The position numbers and the translations under genes are program-made. From CADEFQ01 sp050249415 (GTDB lineage Bacteria; Pseudomonadota; Gammaproteobacteria; Steroidobacterales; Steroidobacteraceae), in the NCBI GenBank assembly GCA_050249415.1, contig JBFWQO010000005.1:1-64000 (forward strand): 64,000 nt of DNA. The letters run 5' to 3'. Positions within the stretch are counted from its first letter, which is position 1, and each line of letters begins with the position of its first letter. A model generated the notes under the pieces. It was not told the origin of the DNA. It ran no database searches and saw only the letters and a program-made list of their open reading frames with translations. Shown piece after piece: positions 28,659 to 38,474 of the stretch.

Positions 28659-29594
28659 TCAGTTCACGCGATCCGTGGTCGGAATCGCCGGCGGCCCGAA
28701 CACCTGCGTCACGTCGATGGCGTCGAAGACATAGGGGCGATGGCAGAAATCGCAGGTCACGGTCACCGCGCCCTGCTCCGCGAGCACACCTTGTACTTCA
28801 CCTTCGCCGAGCGCGCGCAGCACGCCGAGCACGCGCTCGCGGCTGCAGCGGCATTCGAACGCGACCGGTGAGCCGGTGAAGAGCCGCACGTCGTCGCCCG
28901 CCCCGACGCGCCGCGCGAGCGCCTCGATCGAATCGTAGAGCAGCTCGTGCGCGTCGACGCCGCCCGCGCGTTCGCGCGTGCGCTCCCAGATCGTGTCCGC
29001 GCCAGCCCCGGCGCCGACGCCCTCATCGACGCCCGGCAACCGCTGCACCAGGAGGCCGCCGGCGCGCTGCGCGTCCGCCGCGAGCCGCACGCGGGTGGGC
29101 AGCTGTTCGGACGTCGCGAAATAGCCGTCGATGCACTCGGCGAGCGATGCGCCCATGAGCGGCACGATGCCCTGGTACGGCGCGCCGCGCTCCGCCGATT
29201 CGATCGTCACGGTGATGCGTCCGTGGCCGGTGAGCACCGCGAAATCGGCGCCGACGCCCGCCTCGCCGACGCGCGCCCCGTCGAACCGCGCCGCATCGAA
29301 GCGCGCGACGCCACGCACGCGGAAGTGGTGCGTGCACTGCACGACGAGGAGGCCGACCGCGCCGTCTCCCTGCAGCTGCAGCGTGAGGCTGCCCTCGAAT
29401 TTCAGCGTGGAGGCGAGCAGCACCGCGGCCGCGGCCGCCTCGCCGAGGAGGTCGCGCACGGGCGGCGGATACGCCGCATGTTCGCGCAACTCGGCCCACG
29501 CCGGGCCGAGCCGCACCAGCTGGCCGCGCACCGGGTGGCCCTCGAGCAGGAAGCGGCGGACGCGATCGCTGTCCTTGTCCGGCGGCCCGCTCAC
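28659..29594 (-). CDS. hslO: Redox-regulated chaperone Hsp33
   Basis: Hsp33 is a cytosolic holdase activated by oxidation of a four-Cys zinc site. The 311-residue protein carries CRC (CxC) and CDFC (CxxC) near its C-terminus, the expected pattern. The N-terminal domain has LGEAAAAAVLLASTLKFEGSLTLQLQGDGA and GYFATSEQLPTRVRLA. The start is GTG at 29594 in a GTGA overlap with the gatB stop, so it belongs to the gatCAB operon. The frame is open upstream through antisense and out-of-frame sequence that is not protein-like. Confidence 0.94.
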   Translation of the reverse strand: MSGPPDKDSDRVRRFLLEGHPVRGQLVRLGPAWAELREHAAYPPPVRDLLGEAAAAAVLLASTLKFEGSLTLQLQGDGAVGLLVVQCTHHFRVRGVARFDAARFDGARVGEAGVGADFAVLTGHGRITVTIESAERGAPYQGIVPLMGASLAECIDGYFATSEQLPTRVRLAADAQRAGGLLVQRLPGVDEGVGAGAGADTIWERTRERAGGVDAHELLYDSIEALARRVGAGDDVRLFTGSPVAFECRCSRERVLGVLRALGEGEVQGVLAEQGAVTVTCDFCHRPYVFDAIDVTQVFGPPAIPTTDRVN

Positions 29595-31030
29595 GGCCCC
29601 GCGAGCTTCTTCTTCAGCAGCTCGTTCAGCTGCGCCGGATTCGCCTTGCCCTGCGTCGCCTTCATCGTCTGGCCGACGAAGAAACCGAAGAGTTTGTCCT
29701 TGCCGGCGCGGTACTCGGCGAGCTGGCCGGGGTTCTTCGCCATCACTTCGTCGATCGCGCGCTCGATGGCGCCCGTATCGGTGATCTGGCGCAGGCCCTT
29801 CTCCTCGATGATCGCATCGGCGTCGCGGCCGCTCGTCCACATCGCCTCGAAGACTTCCTTGGCGATCTTGCCCGAGATCGTGTCGTCGGCGATGCGCGCG
29901 ACGAGGCCGGCGAGCTGCGCGGCGCCCACGCGGCTCGCGCCGATCTCGAGATTCTCCCTGTTGAGGAAGGCCGCGAGATCGCCGTTGACCCAGTTCGCCG
30001 CGAGCTTCGGCTCGCCGCCGAGCCGCGCGACGACTTCCTCGTAGAACGCCGCGAGCTCGCGGCTCGCGGTGAGCACGCCCGCGTCGTAGTCCGAGAGCCC
30101 GTATTGCGCGGTGAAACGCGCGGCCTTGGCATCCGGCAGCTCCGGCAGCGCCGCGCGCACGCGATCGAGGAACGCCGTGTCGATCTCGAGCGGCAGCAGG
30201 TCGGGATCGGGGAAGTAGCGGTAATCGTTCGCCTCTTCCTTCGAGCGCATCGAGCGAGTCTCGCCCTTGTCGGGGTCGTACAGGCGCGTTTCCTGCACGA
30301 CCTTGCCGCCGCCCTCGAGCACGTCGATCTGGCGCGCGACCTCGAAGTTGATCGCCTTCTCGACGAAGCGGAAGGAATTCAGGTTCTTGATCTCGGCGCG
30401 CGTGCCGAACGCATCGCTGCCCTTCGGGCGCACCGAGACGTTCGCGTCGCAGCGGAACGATCCTTCCTGCATGTTGCCGTCGCAGATGCCGAGATAGCGC
30501 ACCAGCGTGTGCACCTTCTTCATGTAGGCGACGGCTTCCTTCGCCGAGCGCATGTCGGGCTCGGAGACGATCTCGATCAGCGGCGTGCCGGCGCGGTTGA
30601 GGTCGATCGCGGTGGCGCCCGCGAGGCCCTCGTGCAGCGACTTGCCGGCATCCTCCTCGAGATGCGCGCGCGTGATGCCGATGCGCTTTTTCGCGCCGTC
30701 GTCGAGCACGATATCGAGCGCTCCCTTGCCGACGACCGGCAGCTCGTACTGGCTGATTTGGTAGCCCTTCGGCAGGTCGGGATAGAAATAATTCTTGCGC
30801 GCGAACACCGAGCGCGGCGCGATGTGCGCGCCGATCGCGAGCCCGAAACTCACCGCCATGCGCACCGCCTCGCCGTTCAGCACGGGCAGCACGCCCGGGT
30901 AGCCGAGGTCGACGAGGTTCGCCTGTGCGTTCGGCGCGGCCCCATAGGCCGTGGCCGAGCCCGAGAAGATCTTCGATCGCGTCGCGAGCTGCGCGTGGAT
31001 CTCGAGCCCGATGACCGTTTCCCATTCCAT
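29591..31030 (-). CDS. gatB: Asp/Glu-tRNA amidotransferase subunit B
   Basis: GatB is the tRNA-binding kinase subunit of the GatCAB amidotransferase, which converts Glu-tRNA-Gln or Asp-tRNA-Asn to the amide form. The 479-residue protein starts MEWETVIGLEIHAQLATRSKIFS and shows AGTPLIEIVSEPD, QEGSFRCDANVS and EIKNLNSFRFVEKAI. The C-terminal helical/YqeY tail reads GFFVGQTMKATQGKANP. The ATG at 31030 lies 2 bases after the gatA stop. Confidence 0.97.
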   Translation of the reverse strand: MEWETVIGLEIHAQLATRSKIFSGSATAYGAAPNAQANLVDLGYPGVLPVLNGEAVRMAVSFGLAIGAHIAPRSVFARKNYFYPDLPKGYQISQYELPVVGKGALDIVLDDGAKKRIGITRAHLEEDAGKSLHEGLAGATAIDLNRAGTPLIEIVSEPDMRSAKEAVAYMKKVHTLVRYLGICDGNMQEGSFRCDANVSVRPKGSDAFGTRAEIKNLNSFRFVEKAINFEVARQIDVLEGGGKVVQETRLYDPDKGETRSMRSKEEANDYRYFPDPDLLPLEIDTAFLDRVRAALPELPDAKAARFTAQYGLSDYDAGVLTASRELAAFYEEVVARLGGEPKLAANWVNGDLAAFLNRENLEIGASRVGAAQLAGLVARIADDTISGKIAKEVFEAMWTSGRDADAIIEEKGLRQITDTGAIERAIDEVMAKNPGQLAEYRAGKDKLFGFFVGQTMKATQGKANPAQLNELLKKKLAGP

Positions 31031-31032
31031 GG

Positions 31033-32502
31033 TCAGTGCCGCTCCGCCGGCGCGCGACCGTGCCAATCGGTTTCCTGCTGGAAAGCGTGCGCGGCCGCGA
31101 GCAGCTTCGCTTCCGAGAAATGCGGCCCGATCAGCTGCAGGCCGACCGGCAGCTCGTTGACGAAGCCACAGGGAACCGACAGCGCGGGCACGCCGGCGAG
31201 GTTGGCGCCGATCGTGTAGATGTCGTTCAGGTACATCGTGATCGGGTCGGCGGTCTTCGCGCCGAGCTCGAACGCGGCCGTGGGGCTCGTCGGGCCGACG
31301 AGCAGGTCGACCTCGCTGAACGCGCGCGCGAAATCGGCGCTGATCAGCTGGCGTACGCGCTGTGCCTTCAGGTAATACGCGTCGTAGTAGCCTGCGGACA
31401 GCACGTAGGTGCCCGTCATGATGCGCCGTTTCACTTCCGCGCCGAAGCCCTCGCCGCGCGAGCGCTGGTAGAGGTCGAGCAGGTCCTTCGGGTTGGCGCA
31501 GCGATGCCCGAAGCGCACGCCGTCGAAGCGCGCGAGGTTCGACGAACATTCGGCCGGCGCCACCACGTAATAGGTGGGCACCGACAGCCCGACGTTCGGC
31601 AGGCTCACGTCGACGAGGGTGGCGCCGAGCTTCTCGTATACGGCGAACGCCGCGCGCAGCTGCCGCTCGTTCACGGGGTCGAGCCCCTGGTCGAAAAACT
31701 CCCGCACGATGCCGAGCCGCAGGCCCGCGACGGGAGCCGCGAGCGCGGCCGCGTAGTCCGGCACCGGCTGGTCGACGCTGGTGGAATCACGCGGATCGAA
31801 CCCCGCCATCGCCGCGAGCACCAGCGCGCAATCCTCGGCCGACCGCGCGATCACGCCCGCCTGGTCGAGGCTCGAGGCGAACGCGATCATGCCGTAACGC
31901 GATACGCGCCCGTAGGTGGGCTTCAGGCCCGTGACTCCGGTGAGCGCCGCGGGCTGGCGGATCGAGCCGCCCGTGTCGGTCGCCGTGGCCGCGGGCGTGA
32001 GGCGCGCCGCGACCGCCGCCGCCGAGCCCCCCGAGGAGCCGCCCGGCACCATCGCAGGATTCCACGGATTCTTCACCGGTCCGTAGAAGCTCGTCTCGTT
32101 CGACGAACCCATCGCGAACTCGTCCATGTTCGCCTTGCCGAGCATCACGGTGCCGGCGGCCTTGAGCTTCGCCACCACGGTCGCGTCGTAGGGCGAGACG
32201 AAGCTGTCGAGCATGCGCGACCCGCAGGTGGTGCGTACGCCCTCGGTGCAGAAGATGTCCTTGTGCACGATCGGCACGCCCGTGAGCGGGCCCGCGCGGC
32301 CGGCGGCCCGTGCCCCATCGGCGCTGGCGGCAGCGGCCAGGGCGGACTCGCTGGTGATCGACACCATGGCGTTGAGACCGGACTGCGCGGCCTCGAGCCG
32401 CCCGAGCAGGTGGCGCGTGAGCTCCACGCTCGAGAACTCGCCCTGCGCGAGGCCACGCGCGAGGTCGGCGACACCGCGTTCGTGCAGCGGAGCGCCCGTC
32501 AT
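31033..32502 (-). CDS. gatA: Asp/Glu-tRNA amidotransferase subunit A
   Basis: GatA is the glutaminase that supplies ammonia to GatB. The 489-residue amidase-signature enzyme shows the catalytic Lys in IVHKDIFCTEG, the linker GGSSGGSAAAVAA with the cis-Ser, and the nucleophile Ser in TDTGGSIRQPAA. It starts in an ATGA overlap with gatC. Confidence 0.97.
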   Translation of the reverse strand: MTGAPLHERGVADLARGLAQGEFSSVELTRHLLGRLEAAQSGLNAMVSITSESALAAAASADGARAAGRAGPLTGVPIVHKDIFCTEGVRTTCGSRMLDSFVSPYDATVVAKLKAAGTVMLGKANMDEFAMGSSNETSFYGPVKNPWNPAMVPGGSSGGSAAAVAARLTPAATATDTGGSIRQPAALTGVTGLKPTYGRVSRYGMIAFASSLDQAGVIARSAEDCALVLAAMAGFDPRDSTSVDQPVPDYAAALAAPVAGLRLGIVREFFDQGLDPVNERQLRAAFAVYEKLGATLVDVSLPNVGLSVPTYYVVAPAECSSNLARFDGVRFGHRCANPKDLLDLYQRSRGEGFGAEVKRRIMTGTYVLSAGYYDAYYLKAQRVRQLISADFARAFSEVDLLVGPTSPTAAFELGAKTADPITMYLNDIYTIGANLAGVPALSVPCGFVNELPVGLQLIGPHFSEAKLLAAAHAFQQETDWHGRAPAERH

Positions 32503-32789
32503 TCGATCACCTTCGGCACGATGTAGAGGCCCGCCTCGACGTGCGGCGCGTTCTGCTGGTAGAGCGCGTGGCGGTCGGTCTCGGTCACTTCGTCCGCACG
32601 CAGGCGCTGCGAGAGCCCGGCGAGGGGGTGCGCCATCGGCTCGATGCCGCCGGTATCGGCGCGTTCGAGCCGGCCCACCATGTCGAGGATGTTGCCGAGC
32701 GTCTCGACGTAGCCCGCGACTTCGTCCTCCCGCAGCGCGAGGCGCGCGAGCCGGGCGACGTTTTCGATGTCGGTGCGCTTCAGGGTCAT
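32499..32789 (-). CDS. gatC: Asp/Glu-tRNA amidotransferase subunit C
   Basis: GatC is the small (96 residues) scaffold wrapping GatA and GatB. The MTLKRTDIENVARLARLALREDE start and the C-terminal LYQQNAPHVEAGLYIVPKVIE are typical. The ATG at 32789 is chosen because the extra 13 residues of the longer frame are not family-like. It is the first gene of gatC-gatA-gatB-hslO and divergent from mreB. Confidence 0.95.
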   Translation of the reverse strand: MTLKRTDIENVARLARLALREDEVAGYVETLGNILDMVGRLERADTGGIEPMAHPLAGLSQRLRADEVTETDRHALYQQNAPHVEAGLYIVPKVIE

Positions 32790-32907
32790 GTGAGGAACAT
32801 CACGGAAAAACGGCGCGAAATCATACACCTCGTATTGTGGAAAATGTTGTCGGTTGCTAGATTACCGGCCACTTTTACGGGGTATCCCCGAAGGTTCGGT
32901 CGCTTTC
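32790..32907. promoter_or_regulatory. Divergent gatC/mreB promoter region
   Basis: On the minus strand TATGAT (32825-32820) is a good -10 box for gatC with a leader of about 25 bases. On the plus strand TTGTGG, 17 bases, then TAGATT (32835-32863) is a weaker candidate for mreB. The spacer is AT-richer than its surroundings. Confidence 0.35.
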
Positions 32908-33951
32908 ATGTTCAAACGCCTGCGGGGCTATTTCTCCAGCGATCTGTCGATCGACCTGGGCACTGCCAACACGCTCATCTACGTGCGCGATCGCGGTATC
33001 GTGCTGAACGAGCCGTCGGTGGTCGCGGTCCAGGACGAGCCGAATCGCGGCGGCAAGGTCATCGTCGCGGTCGGCGCCGACGCGAAGGGCATGCTCGGGC
33101 GCACCCCGGGGCACATCACCGCCGTGCGCCCGATGAAAGACGGCGTGATCGCCGACTTCACGTACACCGAGAAGATGCTGCAGTACTTCATCAACAAGGT
33201 GCACGGCAACCGCATGCTGAAGCCCTCGCCGCGCGTGCTCGTCTGCGTGCCGATCGGCTCGACCCAGGTCGAGCGCCGCGCGATCAAGGAATCGGCGGAA
33301 GGCGCCGGCGCCCGCAGCGTCGGCATCGTCAGCGAGCCGATGGCCGCGGCGGTCGGCGCGGGCCTGCCGGTGCACGAGGCGCGTGGCTCGATGGTGCTCG
33401 ACGTCGGCGGCGGCACCTCCGAAGTCGCGGTGCTGTCGCTGAACGGCATCGTCTACGCCGCGTCGGCGCGCGTCGGCGGCGATCGCTTCGACGAAGCCAT
33501 CATGAACTACGTGCGCAGGAACTACGGCATCCTGATCGGCGAGGCCACCGCCGAGCGCATCAAGATCGAGATCGGCTCGGCCTATCCGGGCCAGCAGGTG
33601 CGGGAACTGTCGGTCAAGGGCCGCAATCTCTCGGAAGGCGTGCCGCGCAGCTTCACGCTGAACAGCAACGAAATCCTGGAAGCGCTGCAGGAACCCCTGC
33701 AGGGCATCGTCAGCGCCGTCAAGCAGGCGCTCGAACAGACGCCCCCCGAACTCGGCGCCGACGTCGCCGAGCGTGGCATCGTGCTCACGGGCGGTGGCGC
33801 CCTGCTGCGCGACATCGACAAGCTGCTGATGGAAGAGACCGGCCTGCCGGTCGTGATCGCCGACGACCCGCTCACCTGCGTGGCGCGAGGCGGCGGGCGC
33901 ATTCTCGAACTCATGGACGAGATGGGCCCGGGCCACTTCGGGCTCGAATGA
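32908..33951 (+). CDS. mreB: Rod-shape actin MreB
   Basis: MreB forms membrane-bound filaments guiding lateral wall synthesis. The 347-residue protein shows phosphate-loop DLGTANTLIYV, VLDVGGGTSEVAVLS, and the adenosine motif GIVLTGGGALLRDIDKLL. The start is the ATG at 32908 (MFKRLRGYFSSD), the canonical N-terminus; an in-frame upstream start is rejected. It heads a long run of elongasome genes. Confidence 0.98.
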   Translation: MFKRLRGYFSSDLSIDLGTANTLIYVRDRGIVLNEPSVVAVQDEPNRGGKVIVAVGADAKGMLGRTPGHITAVRPMKDGVIADFTYTEKMLQYFINKVHGNRMLKPSPRVLVCVPIGSTQVERRAIKESAEGAGARSVGIVSEPMAAAVGAGLPVHEARGSMVLDVGGGTSEVAVLSLNGIVYAASARVGGDRFDEAIMNYVRRNYGILIGEATAERIKIEIGSAYPGQQVRELSVKGRNLSEGVPRSFTLNSNEILEALQEPLQGIVSAVKQALEQTPPELGADVAERGIVLTGGGALLRDIDKLLMEETGLPVVIADDPLTCVARGGGRILELMDEMGPGHFGLE

Positions 33952-33980
33952 GCGTGAACCGCGCGGTAAGGTAGTCGCGC

Positions 33981-34976
33981 GTGGCCACGTTCGGCGGCAC
34001 GAGTCGGGCGGTCCAGAGCCGCGTCGCGGCGACCGGCCTCGCCTTCACGTTCTACGCCACGCTCGCCGTCATCCTGATGTTCCTCGACCAGCGCAGCCAT
34101 TGGCTCGACTACGCGCGCTACGGATTGTCGGCGGCCGCGTACCCCGTGCAGCTCGCCGTCAACTCGCCGTCGGCGGCGTGGCACTGGTTGCGCGAGATCG
34201 CGGCGACCCGCGCGACGCTGCAGGAGGAAAACCGCCGGCTGCGTGGCGAGAATCGCGCGCTCGAACTGCGCACGCTCCGCATCGAGGCGCTCGAAGCCGA
34301 GAACGCGAAGCTGCGCGCGCTCGCGGCGGCGCTGCCCGACGTCGCGCAGAAGTGGCTCCCCGCCGAGGTGCTGAACGTCGAGCTCTCGACGCTGCGGCAG
34401 CGGGTCGTGATCAACAAGGGCGCCACGTCGGGAGTCTTCAAGGGCCAGGCCGTGCTCGCGAGCGGTGGCCTGCTCGGCCAGGTCATGCGCGCGGGCCCGT
34501 GGTCGTCGGAAGTGATCCTGGTCACCGACCCGGAACATGCCGTACCGGTGCAGGTGCTGCGCAGCGGCTTGCGGACCATCGCGGTGGGCCAGGGCAACAG
34601 CGGCGTGCTGGCCCTGCCCTATCTGCCCATCAATTCCGACATCAAGGTCGACGACCTGCTCGTCACCTCGGGCCTCGGCGGCGTCTTTCCGGCAGGCTAT
34701 CCGGTCGCACGCGTGACCGACGTGGGACGCGATCCCGGCCAGCCGCTCGCGCAGGTGCACGCGCAGCCGCTCGCCGCGATCGAACGCGACCGGGAAGTGA
34801 GCCTCGTATGGTTCACGCCCGGGCATCCGGCCGCGCCCGCGCCCCTCGAAGAGATCGCCCCGCCGCGTGCACTCACCTCGGCGCCGCAAGCCGCGCCGCC
34901 GAAGCCGAAGCCTGCGCCATCACCCGCGCCTGAAACCACGCCACCGGCAGCGGCCGCTCCGCTGGAGCCGAAGTGA
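33981..34976 (+). CDS. mreC: Rod-shape protein MreC
   Basis: MreC is a bitopic periplasmic scaffold of the elongasome that activates PBP2. The 331-residue protein has one transmembrane segment (about 17-36), a coiled coil (about 70-115; EENRRLRGENRALELRTLRIEALEAENAKL) and the beta-barrel pair. About 50 residues of Pro/Ala/Lys-rich disordered tail follow, more than in E. coli. The start is GTG at 33981, 29 bases after mreB. The stop overlaps the mreD GTG. Confidence 0.95.
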   Translation: MATFGGTSRAVQSRVAATGLAFTFYATLAVILMFLDQRSHWLDYARYGLSAAAYPVQLAVNSPSAAWHWLREIAATRATLQEENRRLRGENRALELRTLRIEALEAENAKLRALAAALPDVAQKWLPAEVLNVELSTLRQRVVINKGATSGVFKGQAVLASGGLLGQVMRAGPWSSEVILVTDPEHAVPVQVLRSGLRTIAVGQGNSGVLALPYLPINSDIKVDDLLVTSGLGGVFPAGYPVARVTDVGRDPGQPLAQVHAQPLAAIERDREVSLVWFTPGHPAAPAPLEEIAPPRALTSAPQAAPPKPKPAPSPAPETTPPAAAAPLEPK

Positions 34977-35452
34977 GCGCGCGCGCCATCGAGCCGCGCG
35001 CGGCGATGGTGTTTTCGGCCTTCGTCGCGCTCATCTTCCAGGTCGTGCCGCTGCCGGCGGGATTGTCGATCGTGCGCCCGGCTTTCCTCGTGATCGTCGT
35101 GCTGTACTGGTCGATCTCGGCGCCGCGCGCCGGCGGGCTCTTCTTCCCGTTCGTGTGCGGACTCGCACTCGATGTGTTCCGCGGCGCGGTGCTCGGTGAG
35201 CACGGGCTCGCGCTGCTCACCGTGTCCTTCCTCGCGATCCGCTTCCACCTGCTGATCCGCAACAAGCCGCTGTTCGAGCAGGCGCTGATCGTGTTCGCGG
35301 CGCTCGCGTTCTACGAGTTCATCGTCTGGTGCATCGACGGCTTCAGCGGGCACACCCTGAACGCGGGCCTGCGCTGGCTGCACCCGATCACGGGCGGCCT
35401 CCTCTGGCCCGTCGTCAGCGGCGTGCTGGCGCGCACCCACCGGCCGCGCTGA
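34973..35452 (+). CDS. mreD: Rod-shape membrane protein MreD
   Basis: This 159-residue inner-membrane protein has about five to six spans and works with MreC in the elongasome. PAFLVIVVLYWSISAPRAGGLFFPFVCGLALDVFRGAVLGEHGLAL is the recognisable core. The start is GTG at 34973 in a GTGA overlap with mreC. mrdA follows after 8 bases. Confidence 0.93.
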   Translation: MSARAIEPRAAMVFSAFVALIFQVVPLPAGLSIVRPAFLVIVVLYWSISAPRAGGLFFPFVCGLALDVFRGAVLGEHGLALLTVSFLAIRFHLLIRNKPLFEQALIVFAALAFYEFIVWCIDGFSGHTLNAGLRWLHPITGGLLWPVVSGVLARTHRPR

Positions 35453-35460
35453 GGCGCCGC

Positions 35461-37341
35461 GTGATCGCGCGGGTACGCATCAAGGATCACTGGAAGGAGC
35501 AGCGCCTGTTCGAGCGGCGCTGCCTCGTGGCCGGCAGCTTCATCGCGGTGCTGTCGGTCCTGCTGCTCGCCCGGCTCGTCACGCTGCAGGTCCTGCGGCA
35601 CGACTATTACACGGATCTTTCCCAGGGCAATCGCGTGCGCATCGAGCCGCTGCCGGCGCCGCGCGGGCTGATACTCGATCGCAACGGCACGGTGGTCGCG
35701 GAGAACCGCCCGGCCTACCAGCTCGAGCTCGTGCGCGAGGAAGTGCCGGACCTCAGGGCGACCCTGCGGCGCCTCACCGACATCGGGCTGCTCGGCGCCG
35801 ATGATCTCGAGGACACCCGCAAGCTCGTGATGTCCCACCGCAGCTTCGACAGCGTGCCGATCCGCCTGCGGCTCGACGACGAGGAGATCGCGACCTTCGC
35901 CGTGCACCGCTTCGAGTTCCCGGGCGTCGACATCCGTACCCGTCTCGCGCGCTCTTATCCCTACGGCGAACTCGCGGTGCACGCGCTCGGCTACGTCGGC
36001 GCCATCAGCGAGCAGGATCTCGGCCGCATCGATCGCGCGGCGTATGCCGGCACGACACTGATCGGCAAGCTCGGCGTCGAAGCGGCCTACGAGAAGGACC
36101 TGCACGGACAGAACGGGTCGCGCGAAATCCTCGTCAACGCGCAGGGCAGGTCGGTGCAGCGACAGGGCGCGCTCGTGCCGAACCTGCGCACCGTGGCGCC
36201 GGTCGCCGGACAGGACCTCATCCTCGCGCTCGACCTCGGCGTGCAGAAGGTTGCGGAGGACGCGCTCGGGGCCCGCCGCGGAGCCGTCGTCGCGATCGAT
36301 CCCGGCAACGGCGATGTGCTCGCTTTCGTGAGCCGCCCGGGTTTCGACCCGAACATGTTCGGCCGGGGCATCACGCGCACCGAATACCAGGCGCTGCTCG
36401 ACGACATCGACAAGCCGCTGTTCGATCGCGCGCTGCGCGGCACCTACCCTTCAGGCTCGACGATCAAGCCGGCGATCGCGCTCGCCGGCCTCGTCTACGG
36501 CGTCGTGAACCCGACCGACCACCGCTTCTGCGCGGGCGTTTTCCGCCTGCCGGGCAGCAGCCGGCAGTTCCGCGAAGGGCGCAGCGGCCGTCACGGTTCG
36601 GTCGATCTCGTCGACTCGATCGCGCGCTCCTGCGACGTGTACTTCTACGATCTCGCGAACCGGCTCGGCGTCGATCGCATCGCCGCGTTCCTCGCGCCTT
36701 TCGGCTTCGGCAGTCTCACCGGCATCGACATCGGCGGCGAGAAGCCGGGCCTGCTGCCATCCCGCGAATGGAAACGCAAGGCGTTCGCGCGCCCGCAGGA
36801 CCAGGTGTGGTTCCCGGGCGAGACCGTCAATTTCGGCATCGGCCAGGGTTACTTCCTCGTGACCCCGCTGCAGCTCGCGCACTACACGTCGATCCTCGCG
36901 GGCCGCGGCACCTCCTACCGCCCGCGCCTCGTCAATGCCGTGCACGACCCGGTGACAGGCGCCGTGCGACGCCTCGCCCCGGTGAAAGGTGCGACCATCG
37001 AGGCGACACCCGCTCAGTGGGACATCGTGACGCAGGGCATGATCGGCGCGCTGCGCGGCCGGGGTACCGCGGCCGCGACCGCGGGGCGCAACATGACTTA
37101 CACGATCGCGGGCAAGACCGGCACGGCGCAGGTATTCAGCGTGGGGCAGAACGAGAAGTACGTGGAGAAAGACGTCGCGGAGCGCCTGCGCGACCACTCG
37201 TGGTTCATCGCGTTCGCGCCCGCCGAGGCGCCGCGCATCGCGGTGGCCGTGCTCGTCGAGAACGGCGGCTTCGGCTCGACGGGCGCCGCGCCGATCGCCC
37301 GCAAGGTGATGGATGCCTGGCTCGTGAAGGGGGGCGCATGA
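35461..37341 (+). CDS. mrdA: Penicillin-binding protein 2 (elongation transpeptidase)
   Basis: PBP2 crosslinks peptidoglycan during elongation. The 626-residue class B PBP has one membrane anchor (about 22-45), the pedestal domain (RGLILDRNGTVVAEN), and the transpeptidase with S333-T-I-K336, S390-C-D392 and K552-T-G554. The start is GTG at 35461, preceded by GAGG at short spacing. The stop overlaps the rodA ATG as ATGA. Confidence 0.97.
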   Translation: MIARVRIKDHWKEQRLFERRCLVAGSFIAVLSVLLLARLVTLQVLRHDYYTDLSQGNRVRIEPLPAPRGLILDRNGTVVAENRPAYQLELVREEVPDLRATLRRLTDIGLLGADDLEDTRKLVMSHRSFDSVPIRLRLDDEEIATFAVHRFEFPGVDIRTRLARSYPYGELAVHALGYVGAISEQDLGRIDRAAYAGTTLIGKLGVEAAYEKDLHGQNGSREILVNAQGRSVQRQGALVPNLRTVAPVAGQDLILALDLGVQKVAEDALGARRGAVVAIDPGNGDVLAFVSRPGFDPNMFGRGITRTEYQALLDDIDKPLFDRALRGTYPSGSTIKPAIALAGLVYGVVNPTDHRFCAGVFRLPGSSRQFREGRSGRHGSVDLVDSIARSCDVYFYDLANRLGVDRIAAFLAPFGFGSLTGIDIGGEKPGLLPSREWKRKAFARPQDQVWFPGETVNFGIGQGYFLVTPLQLAHYTSILAGRGTSYRPRLVNAVHDPVTGAVRRLAPVKGATIEATPAQWDIVTQGMIGALRGRGTAAATAGRNMTYTIAGKTGTAQVFSVGQNEKYVEKDVAERLRDHSWFIAFAPAEAPRIAVAVLVENGGFGSTGAAPIARKVMDAWLVKGGA

Positions 37342-38474
37342 CCTTCGGCAGCCTCGATGCCTCGTACACGCGCCGCACGCTGACCCGTTCGGCCCGCGCG
37401 CTCGCGAGCCTCAGGGTCGACGGGCCGCTGCTCGTCGGCCTCGCGCTGATCGCGGTATTCGGACTCATCGTGATGTACAGCGCCTCGGGCCGCGACATCG
37501 GCGCCGTGCTGAAATCCGCGACGCGACTCGGCATCGGTGCCGTGGCGATGCTGGCGCTCGCGCGCGTGAAGCCCGGTTTCCTGCGCCGCGCCGCGCCGGC
37601 CATCTACATCGCCGGCATCGTGCTCCTCGTGGTCGTCGACGTGGTCGGCTACATCGGCAAGGGCGCACAGCGCTGGCTCGACCTCGGTTTCGTGCGCTTC
37701 CAGCCGTCCGAGATCATGAAGCTCGCCGTGCCGATGATGTGCGCGTGGTACCTGCACGAGCGGCCGTTGCCGCCCTCGCCGCCGCACCTCGTCGCGTCGG
37801 CCGTACTGATCTTCATTCCGGTCGTGCTCACCGCCGCGCAGCCGGACCTCGGCACGGGCATGCTGATCGCGATCGCGGGCGTCCTCGTCATCCTGCTCGC
37901 GGGGCTGCAGTTGCGCGTCATCCTCGCGCTCGCCGGCATCGCGGCGGTCGGCGCGTGGTTCGGGTGGGGCTTCCTGCACGACTACCAGCAGAAGCGCGTG
38001 CTGATGTTCTTCGATCCGCAGCGCGATCCGCTCGGCGCGGGCTATCACATCATCCAGTCGCAGATCGCGATCGGCTCCGGCGGCGTATTCGGCAAGGGCT
38101 GGATGAACGGCAGCCAGGGCCAGCTCGAGTTCCTGCCCGAGCGTTCCACCGATTTCATCTTCGCGGTCATCGGCGAGGAGTTCGGCCTCGTCGGCCTCGC
38201 GCTGCTGCTGCTGCTGTACCTGTTCGTGGTCGGGCGCGCGATCTTCCTCGCGCTGCAGACGCAGGAGACCTTCGCGCGCCTGCTCGCCGGCAGCATCGCG
38301 ATCACCTTCTTCGTCTACGTGTTCATCAACGCCGGCATGGTGAGCGGCCTCCTTCCGGTCGTCGGCGTTCCGCTGCCGCTCGTCAGCTACGGCGGCACGT
38401 CGATGGTGACCCTGCTGGCCGGGTTCGGTATTCTGATGTCGCTCTACTCGCACCGGAAACTGATCCAGTCTTGA
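37338..38474 (+). CDS. rodA: SEDS glycosyltransferase RodA
   Basis: RodA is the lipid II polymerase paired with PBP2. The 378-residue protein has about ten transmembrane spans, the conserved FQPSEIMKLAVP, the AAQPDLGTG catalytic Asp segment, and the C-terminal VGVPLPLVSYGGTS. It is coupled to mrdA by ATGA and to mltB by a TTGA overlap. Confidence 0.97.
   Translation: MTFGSLDASYTRRTLTRSARALASLRVDGPLLVGLALIAVFGLIVMYSASGRDIGAVLKSATRLGIGAVAMLALARVKPGFLRRAAPAIYIAGIVLLVVVDVVGYIGKGAQRWLDLGFVRFQPSEIMKLAVPMMCAWYLHERPLPPSPPHLVASAVLIFIPVVLTAAQPDLGTGMLIAIAGVLVILLAGLQLRVILALAGIAAVGAWFGWGFLHDYQQKRVLMFFDPQRDPLGAGYHIIQSQIAIGSGGVFGKGWMNGSQGQLEFLPERSTDFIFAVIGEEFGLVGLALLLLLYLFVVGRAIFLALQTQETFARLLAGSIAITFFVYVFINAGMVSGLLPVVGVPLPLVSYGGTSMVTLLAGFGILMSLYSHRKLIQS

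Noticed and set aside
28562..28879. Possible + strand gene with a GTG start overlapping hslO
   Set aside because: Most of it is antisense to the conserved C-terminus of Hsp33. Only the first 30 codons are free, and they lack a ribosome site.
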